Positions 23,001-32,715 of a DNA stretch of 64,000 bases are shown one piece after another. The position numbers were made by a program, and so were the translations under genes. The stretch lies in contig NC_056032.1 in the NCBI RefSeq assembly GCF_004379255.2, positions 33,341,024-33,405,023 of the forward strand. Reading direction: 5' to 3'. Origin of the DNA: Salvia splendens. Its lineage: Eukaryota > Streptophyta > Magnoliopsida > Lamiales > Lamiaceae. A model generated the notes under the pieces. That model saw only the letters and a program-made list of their open reading frames with translations, was not told the DNA's origin and ran no database searches. Numbering within the stretch: the stretch's first letter is position 1; the number at the start of each line of letters is the position of its first letter.

Positions 23001-24019
23001 TTAAAACGAATGTTACCAATGCCTTTAACAACACACACCTGGTTGTTGCCGAGCAAAACTGAGCCATGTGCTTCAGTCAGGTTTTCAAACCAATCCTTGT
23101 GGCTGCATATGTGGAATGAGCACCCTGAGTCCACTATCCAAGAGTCAGCAATGGGCCTCTCAGTCACGTTCATGACCTGCGCTGACTCCAAATCTGCTGC
23201 ACAGTCAGCAGTATGTTGATCAGAGTTATTGCCCTCAGCAAGCTTTTTCTTCAATGCCCAGCAATTCTTCTTGATATGTCCAGGCTTCTTGCAATAGTTG
23301 CAAGACCTGGACTCTTTCTGATCCCATTCTTTCTGGCCCTTTCCTTTCCATTTCTCAGGATTTTGCTTCTTCCACTTATCAGGTTTCTTGATATTAGCCT
23401 TCACGTTCAAGCTTTCTCCAATCTGATCACGCAATTTTGATGAAGAATTCTGAAAATCCTTCAACTTCAAAGCCGAATACACCTCCTCATAGGTGATCTT
23501 GGAGTCTCTTCCAAGAAGTATAGAGTCCTTGAACTGTTCGAAGCTCTTTGGCAATGAATTGAGAAGCATAAGTGCTTTGTCTTCATCCTTGATCTGTTCA
23601 TCAATATCCTCCAGATCATCCACACATTTGCCAAATTCTTCGAGCTGCTCCAAGATGCCCTTCACTTCTGATATCTTAAAGGTGAACAGCTTCTGCTTTA
23701 GATGAAGGCGATTGGCGAGGGACTTCGTCATGTATATCGATTCAAGTTTCTTCCAGATGGCCGCGGCGGTCTCCATCTTTGAAACCTCCCTTAGAACTCG
23801 ATCACCAAGGCTCAAAATCAGAGTACTATAGGCCTTTTGGTGGAGCTCTTTAATCTTGGGATCGGCGTTCTCATCCGAACTCTCTGCGGCATCATCCTTT
23901 TCTTGACTGATAATTTCCCAAAGTCCTTGTTGCATCAGCACAACTTTCATCTTTAATTTCCATAGGCCAAAATCATTCTTGCCCGTAAACTTCTCCAATT
24001 CGAATTTTGCGGAAGCCAT
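20039..24019 (-). pseudogene. copia gag-pol polyprotein with two nonsense codons
   Basis: The frame starts at the ATG at 24019, about 40 bases inside the 5' LTR. Domains in order are: gag (about residues 1-230), zinc knuckle CNYCKKPGHIKKNC (about 238), protease with DSG (about 294), GAG-pre-integrase with the His/Cys finger, integrase core (HSDLW, RTDNG, NGTAERMNRT), reverse transcriptase with YVDDM (about residue 1005), then RNase H ([26 protein letters not shown]). Stops at 20942-20944 (TAA) and 20591-20593 (TGA) cut the same frame after the reverse transcriptase active site and before RNase H. No frameshift was seen. Gag, protease, integrase and most of the reverse transcriptase could still be made, but not RNase H. 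Confidence 0.93.
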
Positions 24020-24059
24020 TTGCGCCGATCAAGAAGCCTTCCCACAGACGGCGCCAATT

Positions 24060-24463
24060 TGAAGAGAACAAATGTGTAAATCGACGCAGGGTTTAACGTG
24101 GTTCGATCCACAATCGGATCTACATCCACGGAGGAAGATGGTGATGATTTTATTGAAGAGACAAAAAGGAGAAAGCAATTACAATACACGCACACTCGCT
24201 AAAGTAGTCGGAGAAGACACTACTCGATCCAGCTAGCTAAAGAATTACAAAGTGTATTCACTCCTCTAAAACTCTCTCTCTGATTCAGATTGAATTCAAC
24301 CGAAAAATTGAAGAAGAAGAGAGTTGGTTATGAGCTTTAACCGATCCTCGAACTGTTTCAACGGCTAGTTCCAAGTTTTAGCTAAAACTTGGGCCTTCGA
24401 GAATTGGGCCGCGAATTAACCTTCTGGGCCCGGTTGGTTGATCCAGACACGCTTAACCCAACA
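24060..24463 (-). repeat. 5' LTR of the copia element
   Basis: 404 bp, nearly identical to the 19579-19982 copy. On the minus strand it would carry the promoter for the retroelement transcript. Confidence 0.95.
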
Positions 24464-24468
24464 ATATG

Positions 24469-24830
24469 TATGTTGTCATCTTCTTGTCGAACTTCTTAAA
24501 AGATGCTTTTAACCGTGAGAGAAAACAATCCATTGGTTGTGACATAGGGACAAGTCCCACTGTCAGCAATAGTACCATAATCATGAAGAGACATTGTAGC
24601 TGAAGAACAAATGTTCAATGGTTTTGGCTCATCCCTACAAAGTGTACACCTATCATCTTCTACTCCTCCAAAGCCTAATCTGACGAGTCTTTCTTTTGTA
24701 CTGAGTCGTCCTTAAAAGATGAACCACACTTGAAGTTATGCTAGGGGCTGTGCAACTTTCTTCCATATCTGTCTTCCTAGATTAAGCGGTGCATCTCCTT
24801 CTACATTAGTTGGGCAACTTGCAAAACAAA
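24469..24830 (-). pseudogene. LINE reverse transcriptase C-terminal zinc domain (zf-RVT), degraded
   Basis: The minus strand reads RLGFGGVEDDRCTLCRDEP, the zf-RVT signature found at the C-terminus of plant LINE and reverse-transcriptase proteins, with the usual Leu-rich lead-in (LSTKER-type). Frames are broken. It joins the 3' LINE end at 19084-19573 once the copia element is set aside. Confidence 0.65.
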
Positions 24831-24999
24831 AATGGACACCAAAAAGGACCAAAATTGATCAAAATGCCAAATTCTCACGTCACTGGGAACCATGGGCGGA
24901 CACATATGCCACCTAGGGGCTCAAGCCCCCAATAAAACTATTTTTTAGTGTTTTTCTTTTATAAAATTTTTTATATTTGTCCAAATTTGACTTAAGTTA

Positions 25000-25232
25000 C
25001 TCCCTCCGTCTTAACTAAGTTGAGTCAAAATTTTTAGACACGAAGATTAAGAAATTGTGTTGAAAAGTAAGAGAGATGAATATAGTAGGAGAGATGAAGA
25101 GAGAATAAAGTAGGTGATGGAACAAAGTAAGAATGATTGAATGTTTTATTTTTAGTTAAAGAAATAAATGATTTAACTTAGTTGGGACATTCCAAAAAGG
25201 AATACGACTCAACTTAATTGGGACGGAGGGAG
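25000..25232. mobile_element. Stowaway-type MITE (233 bp)
   Basis: The ends CTCCCTCCGTCTTAACTAAG and the complement of CTCCCTCCGTCCCAATTAAG match, with TA at 24998-24999 and 25233-25234. The inner terminal repeat includes TTGAGTC/GACTCAA. The same subfamily recurs at 53279-53635. Confidence 0.92.
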
Positions 25233-25234
25233 TA

Positions 25235-26144
25235 CTATATAAAGCTCCTATTAATAATCTAAAGTATATAAAAATATACTTTTAAATAAAATTTTAAAAA
25301 ATATAGCCCTTATTGTATTATTTTCTGCAACCGTCGCTGCTGGGAACTATGTAAGTTGAAGTTATGGTCATCTACAACTGCAATATTATTTGATCACTTT
25401 ACTTGTGATATTCATTGACACCACTCTTCTATTTTCCCTTATCTTTTAACACTTATACCCTTTTCACTATCCCTTTCCATTTTAATTGTCTGTGAGTCAT
25501 ATCTTAATTTTTAATTCTTTGTTATTTCTTTTACTTTTAAATTTTATATGGTTATAGTATACCTTAATAACACGCTTGATCAACACGTATACTGCACGCG
25601 CCACGCCACGTGATTAGCCGAGACGTCCGCATGTGCATCATAGCTCGTGCTATCATGCCGATTTCTTGGTCTCCAATGTGGCACTCGTCTCCAACGCATC
25701 ACAAAGCGCTAACGCCCTAAGGCATACTTAATCATCCAAATAAGTTAAAACTTGAGACTCAATAAATAAAAAACAAGTTATGACTTACATTAAAAGTCAA
25801 ATGATATCATTTTAGTCCGGTTTTGTTTTCATTATAGTTCCTCCTCCACTGAATTCAGTGAATTAGTTCACAAATTTAAAGAATAGTAGTATGTAATATG
25901 TAATGCTTACTAACCATTCTTGAAGCAGTTTTTTGTTTTATATAAATGAAGCAGCTGTAAAACTAGAACAATCATCCTAAATTAGTGGCAGAAGTATTTT
26001 TTTTAAAATAAATATTGCATCCTTATAAAATGCAGAATAATTTAAAGGCGTATATCAAACTCAATCAATTTTTCTCAAATCACATAATTAAAAATGAAAA
26101 TATCTCGATAGATCATTGAGATGCGATGCGACATACCAACAAAA

Positions 26145-26146
<2 letters not shown>
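25235..26146. other. Intergenic, no gene seen
   Basis: Mostly AT-rich. A more GC-rich patch at about 25570-25720 may be an eroded MITE arm, but I found no paired ends. Confidence 0.45.

Positions 26147-26208
<62 letters not shown>
26147..26208. repeat. (TA)n microsatellite, about 31 units
   Basis: An uninterrupted TA run of about 62 bases. Such runs are unstable in length. Confidence 0.95.
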
Positions 26209-26212
<4 letters not shown>

Positions 26213-26770
26213 TTAATGAACAAGCTGCAAATTTCTTTAAAAGTGGTGGCTTGCACACACATACAATGGGCAATGGATAACCAGATATTCAAACTTGTCC
26301 ACTTTAAGAATCCCAACAGAAAATCCCAAAAGAGGAGAAGAAACATAAACTAAGAAAGAAGTCTACTTCCAATCATATGTCCATACTATTGTGTATCATA
26401 TCTGTGTACCATTTCAATTCTTTGAAAAAAGTCCTTCAATTTCAATTTGCGTGATTTAGTTAACTTTTATAATTATTAGTTGCAGTTATATTATACTCCT
26501 ACTCCTTAATTACAGTATTAATTTAGGTCACAATTAATTATTATAATTCACTATTCTACAATCAGGTTTCATACTTTCTTATGATCCAGCAGTCCAGCTT
26601 AAATACTCTCTCTCTCACATCTAAAGTACTATATATATGTTATTTCATATATATAAATATATTTTAAATACGGAGTATGTAATTATATTCGATATTGAAT
26701 TCCACGATCAGGTTTCATACTTTTTCTATGCTCCAGCTTAAATACTCTCACTCATATTTAAATTACTAAC

Positions 26771-27461
26771 TAGCGATGTCAATGTAGCCCGCAACCCGTG
26801 GACTGGCCCGAATAATCCGCCAAATTTATAAGGTTATGGCTGGAAATTTCTAGTCCGATAAAATTAAAACCCGATTAGCCCACACCCGATTAACCCGCGA
26901 CCCGTTAGGGCCAGACCCGAAAACCCGATGGGTTGGCCCGAAAACCTGATAAAATTTCTATTATTCTATTTTTTACTCCTAATTCGACACTTCATTGATT
27001 AATTTTATAATATAGATAACTAAAAAAATAACTTTCAATTTTATATTAAATATACACATTATATATTGAGTTTTTATTAATATAATAATTGATAAATAAA
27101 TTAAAAACTTTAAATTCATTTAAAAAATATTTAAATTTCTAAAACATGTATTAAAATTTCACGAAATATCTCAAATATTAGTATTTGATCATGTTTATGA
27201 TTGAGTTTGACCATACATCTTAAATTTATCATAATTAAATATTTTACATTTTACGAATATAACTAATTTTCATCATTATTTATTGGATTGAGCGCATGTT
27301 AATCTTATCGGTAGCAACCCGATTAACCCGCTGGGCTAGCCCGAAATTCGAGCTTTTAGGGTTAGGGTTGAACTTTTACAACCCGAAAGAATTCACAACC
27401 CGATTAGCCCACACCCGATTGACCCGCAACCCGAGTAGGGCCGGCCCGATTGACATCCCTA
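26771..27461. mobile_element. hAT-type MITE (about 690 bp)
   Basis: The left end TAGCGATGTCAATG and the complement of the right end (TAGGGATGTCAATC) are followed inward by Pro/Arg-codon-like words (CCCGCAACCCG, GGCCCGA) typical of this family. Flanks TTACTAAC (26763-26770) and TAACTAAG (27462-27469) match at six of eight positions, an aged 8-bp duplication as expected for hAT. Two relatives in the window (44134, 52728) have perfect 8-bp duplications. The interior is AT-rich and non-coding. Confidence 0.85.
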
Positions 27462-27469
27462 TAACTAAG

Positions 27470-28074
27470 TTATTTCATATATGTAAATATATTCTATATA
27501 CTATGTAATATTTTCAATATTCACGGTATATACAGTTTATATGGTATATATGTTGTCGCCATAAATTACGGTATATATATACCAAAATTTTGATATGTCG
27601 CGGTATATAAAAATTATACCATTATCTTACCAAAAATCTTTAAGTTATCATATGTATCGTACAAAATTACAGTGTACCGAAAATTTGATATTTTTTATAC
27701 GATAAAAGCGATACATCGATATTTCGGTATTTTTTCCACCTCTAGTAGAATCTATACAATTTATCATTTTCATTACATATTTAAAATAAGTAATAAAAGA
27801 ATGAATTTATTAGTTGAGATACAAGGTCTGAATCCATTGAAGTCTTTTAACACCCAAAAAGTGGAAAGAAAGATACTGATATTCAAAGAGAGAATATTGA
27901 AACTACAAAATGACAAAGCAATAAAAACTAAACAGATTCAATTTGTTTCTCTCGCGAGGATGAGAGGACAGAAGAAACCGCCGGCAAAGTAAGTTGGTAG
28001 GGGTGTTGTTTAACATGATTCCAAAAATATACCCCTTCACATTTTGTAGTTTATCTATGGATGATACTACCAAA
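27470..28074. other. Intergenic, AT-rich
   Basis: No gene seen. GGTATATA and TACCGAAA words up to about 27742 (ending TTCCACCTCTA) resemble one end of another hAT-type MITE, but the other end was not found. Confidence 0.45.
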
Positions 28075-28667
28075 GGATGTATTCATATCATTACTCTAAA
28101 TATTACTTAAACATAACACAAATCTGAATCACTCATTTTTATTATTTAAGGGCCGAGATCGTAGGATATCTCATTCATTTTAATTCATTAAAAATAATCA
28201 AAAGGTTAAATTAGGAACTAGATTATGCTACGGTTATTTTATACCCATGATTCTCTCCCACCTTGGACGTGTATTTCTGGATATTATTTTGCTGATTTCG
28301 TTCTCGGCAATAATCACAATCCTTGATAACACAATCGTTGATAACAAACTTCACGCAAGACGACGATCTTCACACAACAATCAACGCTTCGTCGAGGACT
28401 TTTTTTTGTGTCGACGATGGAAGAAGGTAATTGCGTTGTAGTATTACCAGTTTGTAATCGTCATGAACTCCCCACCATAGTCATCATTTTTTGCATCAGT
28501 TTGTAATCGTGCATAACTCCTGTCATTTTAGTTTTGTTTTTCATGTGATATGTCGAATCTATAGGCATTGATGTACGAAATGTCGAACCTAATGTACATT
28601 AGACAACCACCTCGTTTGTCATCGTTTTTATCCCTTAATGTTGCATCATTTTAGTTCCTTCAATGTC

Positions 28668-29335
28668 GGCTATTAACACCATTTCCCAGGGTTTAGTAGT
28701 TTGTGGGGCTAGGGTGTAGTATATACGCATTCACGTACTTTAAGTGATGTACGTAATTCCACTGATAATGTGTAGGGACAAAAACTGTAGAATTTCGTAT
28801 CCATAATGTAGTATCGTTTTTTATTCATGTAGGCCGGAAGTGAACACCATTTCCCTAGGGTTTATTATTCCATGGGGCTAGGGTGTAGTTTCAACTAAGT
28901 GACATACTAATAGTAATGTATGGTATACCAATAGTATGTATACTACACTGTAATGTAGCATTTCGTAGACATAATGTAACATTTATTAGCCTTAATGTAA
29001 CATTGTTTTAGTTACGTCAAGTCCTCAATGTAGCACCATTTCCCTAGGGTTTAGTAGTCTACGTGGGCTAGGGTGTAGTATCCACACATTCACATGCTGT
29101 AAGTAATATACGATATTCGAATAATAATGTATATTACTCTGTAATGTAGCATTTCATAGACATAATGTAGCATTTATTAGTCGTAATGTAGCATTGTTTG
29201 AGTTCCGTCAATGCCTGAAGATAACACCACATCCCTAGGTTTATTATTCCATGTGGGCTAGAGTGGTATTATCCACACATTCACATGCTATTATTAATGT
29301 ACGATATTCAAATGATAATGTATATTACTATTCTC
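28668..29335 (+). repeat. Four 180-190-bp tandem repeats with CCCTAGGGTTTA core
   Basis: AACACCATTTCCC, then AGGGTTTAGTAG (or TTATT), then GGGCTAGGGTGTAGTA recurs near 28675, 28853, 29034 and 29223, at spacings of about 180, 180 and 190 bp. Each unit also holds ATTCACAT(G)CT and TAATGTA words. An inverted copy lies near 32072-32150, and related copies occur in the 4-kb MULE (7705, 8010). The core contains the telobox-like TAGGGTTT. Confidence 0.85.
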
Positions 29336-29398
29336 GTATAATATATATTGTTTATTATTTTTTGCTTGATGTGTTTTTGTTGATATGTGTTTCTGTGA

Positions 29399-31736
29399 AG
29401 GCCAGCTGATCTCTCATTTATTGAAACAGTTGTTGTTGTACCTCATTGCTCTGAAGCACTGAAGCCTTTCGTTGGTCAGTGTTTCAAATCAGTAGATTTT
29501 GCAGCTGCATTCTACGACGTGTAAGCCCGCGCATTTGGTTTTGACATGCGCAAACAAGGTGTTAAAAAAGTGGATGGTCTTACTATTTGGCAGTATGTGG
29601 TTTGCAGTCGACAAGGTAAGAAGAAGACAGAGGAGGATGACAGGTTGAATGCCAGTAAGGGGTTCTCAATGAAACACAGACGCCTGACGAACAGATGTGG
29701 TTGTCTAGCTAGGATATCCTTTCGGTATTTCTGTGAAGATGGAGTTCCCGGTTACAAGATTCATGAGTTTGTGGAGACACATAACCATACCATGGTAGAG
29801 GTTCAGCATCAGCCATTCATGAGTATAAATCGAAAATTGAGTGAAGTTCATGAAAAATTTATTCTCGACTGTTCCAAGGCTAACATTGGGCCTACGCTGA
29901 CTTTCAAATTCTTGAAAGAGGTATTGGGAGGCTATGAAATGATGGGGTGCACCATTGGTGATATACGTAATGCATCTCGAGACATCAAAGCATACGCACA
30001 TGGGTACGGTGTTCAAATGGTGTTGGACGAGATGCGTAGGAAGAAGGAACTGTCTGATGCATTTACTTATCACTACGAAGTGATCAGTGAGAACCAGTTG
30101 CAAGCCCTTTTTTGGTGCGATGGTGTGTCGAAGAGGAATTACCACATGTTTGGTGACATTGTTGCTTTCGACTCCACATATAATACAAACAGGTATTGAT
30201 TACTTATGTTGAGCAAATCTCATTATAATAGGATAGAAACTACATTACAATTACACCCCCTAGACACTATAAGTTTGTACATCATATAGTGTTGCAGCTT
30301 ACATGATGTTCCGTTTTGCAACCACTAGGTACTGTATGATATTTACCCCATTCACTGGGAAGGACAATCATGGGAAACATGTTACTTTCGCTGCTGGGCT
30401 GGTTTCAAACGAGAAAACAGGTGCATTTGCATGGTTGTTTAAACATTTCATTGAGTGCATGGTTGTCGCACCCAAAATGATCGTAACTGACCAGGATATG
30501 GGTATGCGATCTGCTATTGAGGAACTTCTCATTGGCACAAAATATCGTTGGTGTATGTGGCATATAATGTACAAGCTAGTTGTCAAGGAGCCGAAGAAGC
30601 TCCTCACAGATGACCATTTCAAGAAGGAGTTCAACGCTTGCGTGTGGTCCGACTTACATGAACCAGCGGAGTTTGAAGAAATATGGAATGGAATCATTGA
30701 AGAATATGGTCTTCAAGATGTGGAGTGGTACAACACCATGTATCGCCACCGGAAGTACAGGATACCGACGTACTTTAGGGATTTCACCCTGGGCTCAATG
30801 ATAAGGATTACATCAGTTTCTGAGTAAAAAAATAGTTTTTACAAGAACTTTTTGAAGCCTCGGTTAAATCTTGCAGAATTCTACTTGAGTTTTACTAATG
30901 CCTTTGAATCTCAACGGCATTCTTCTGCAAAGTTGGACTATGCGGATTCTACTCTTGTCCCAATCTTGGCTACTGACCAACCATTTGAAAAACATGCATC
31001 CACATTATTTACCGACAGCATGTTCAGAAAAATGCAAGTAGAAATTGTGAAGGGTTGTAACAGATGTCGAATTGTTGGTTTGACGTTCGAATGCATGATT
31101 GATTTTTACAAAGTCGGTGACAGCTACCGCAACACATTTGTTGTAACGCACGACAAGAATCATGACTCATATGCCTGCGAATGCAAGTTGTTTAGCAGGC
31201 ACGGATTTTTATGTTGCCACATATTTTACCTGTTCAAGAATAATGAAGTGCGTGTCATCCCAGATAAGTATGCTGAAAGCAGATGGATGAAGACACTGTT
31301 AGCAAAAGCTGTACATGGATACATGGCTAACTCTTTGGAAAATACGCGCATGGTTGACGAGAAGATAACTTTATCTACTGAAGCCACCACTCTGTTTTAC
31401 AATTGCCTTAGTCGTTACTAGGCCAATGTTGATACATTGTGTGCGTTTGTAGGTGGTGTGAGCGAGCTTGCTGTTAGTTTAGATTCAGAGACCCCTCCTA
31501 TATCTGCACCTGAAAAGCGGAGAATGGTAGAAGAATTCTATGGAATGGTGAGACCCGAAGTGGTTGAAGTTCACCCTCCAGATGTTGTGCAGACAAAAGG
31601 ATCATGTAGTACAAAAGCTAAGCGTATCATTTCAAATAGAGATAAGGCTATAAAGGAGTTCAACCGGCATGTTAGAAGATGTGGTAAATGCCAAGAGTTA
31701 GGTCATCGTGATTCCCGGAATTGCAACCGTGTGTAG
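29399..31736 (+). pseudogene. FAR1/MURA-type MULE transposase, three nonsense codons
   Basis: The domains of the FAR1 family are all present. The FAR1 DNA-binding region (VGQCFKSVDFAAAFYDV, then GFDMRKQGVKK; CGCLARISF; ETHNH) is at about 29470-29800. The MULE catalytic core has VAFDSTYNTNRY (first Asp), VTDQDMGM (second Asp) and the CMWH signature (about 30150-30570). A SWIM zinc finger is at about 31170-31225 (CECKLFSRHGFLCCH), and a CCHC knuckle at the end (CGKCQELGHRDSRNC, about 31682-31726). A GT-AG intron at 30193-30328 lies between NTN and YCMIF and keeps the frame. In-frame stops occur near 29522 (TAA), 30825 (TAA) and 31419-31421 (TAG), with no frameshift seen. The last stop is TAG at 31734-31736. 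The first exon boundary near 29399 is inferred from an AG. Confidence 0.9.
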
Positions 31737-31859
31737 GAGAAGGAGTTGGAGAAGTAAAAAGAGAAGGCAAAGGGCAAGGGCAAGGAGAAACGTTGATATC
31801 TTTCTTACTGTTTGTTTTCCATCAATTGACTTTTGCACATGTTTAATTTGATTCACCAT

Positions 31860-32520
31860 GTATTCTGTCATAGTACCTTTTTCTAGACGTACATTATGCG
31901 ACCTTAAATCTACATTGCTAATGTTAAGGAGTAATGTTGCAGAAGTTATTCATTGTGTAATTCAAGTACATTAGTTATTACAGACGTACATTATCGATTA
32001 TGTTTGGCGTTCACATCCAATTTTAAAAAAGTAATATACATAATAATTTTAATAACGTACATTGTCTATAACGTGTGAATGTGTGTATACTACACCCTAG
32101 CCCGATGAACTATTGAACCCAAATGGAAATAGTGTTACTTTCAGGCCTTGACGGAACTATAACAATGCTACAGTATGCCTACGAAATGCAACATTATGTT
32201 GTCATATACATTGTTTTTTGTATCGCGTACATTATGATGCAATTTCACCACTAAGTTACTATACATAAGCAAGGCTTATGCAAAAGTTATTATTGTATGG
32301 TTCAAGTACATTACAAATTCGATTATGCTTGCCTTTAACAACCTCAGTGACGTACATACTATTTTCATAGTTGCTTTTCGAGTGTAATATAACATGGTTT
32401 ATGAAAACTGTACATTACTAAGTGCGTTACGGTACATTAGTTAAAGATTGGCGTACATCAGCATACATTACTAAGTACATTAATGTACATTAGTTACATA
32501 TTGACGTACATCAAGACCAG
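31860..32520. repeat. ATGTAC/GTACATTA motif array between the converging MULE genes
   Basis: GTACATTA, CGTACATTA and ACGTACAT recur many times at irregular spacing between the 3' ends of the two genes. The same words lie in the flanks at 28560-29340, 33350-33660, 36660-37240 and 37960-38035. Confidence 0.75.
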
Positions 32521-32715
32521 GTTACTAAACAACAACAAGATAAGACCAAAACATTGACTTTTAATTAAACCATAGGCAAAAACCAACGCACTACCAACCA
32601 CATTGTTTCGCAAAATATTATCCAGGTCCTTCCCATAAATAAAACAGATAATACATAGACTAATGTAATCCATTACCAAAAAAATAATTATAATTGTTTC
32701 ATGAAGATTTCCTAC

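Larger units (their letters stand above)
19574..24468 (-). mobile_element. Full-length Ty1/copia LTR retrotransposon
   Basis: Two 404-bp LTRs (19579-19982 and 24060-24463) start TGTTGGG and end CA on the minus strand. They are flanked by the 5-bp duplication ATATG (19574-19578, 24464-24468). A purine tract (GCCAAGGTGGAGAT on the minus strand, near 19983-19997) precedes the 3' LTR, and a primer-binding-type word (TTGGCGCCGTCTGTGGG, 24041-24057) follows the 5' LTR. The LTRs differ at only two positions that I can find, so the insertion is recent. It lies inside an older LINE fragment. Confidence 0.95.

Noticed and set aside
26088..26346. Frames rich in YIYIYI
   Set aside because: Translation of the (TA)n microsatellite.
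27540..27745. Possible hAT-type MITE with GGTATATA and TACCGAAA words
   Set aside because: Only one plausible end (complement of TAGAGGTGGAAAAA); no partner or target duplication.
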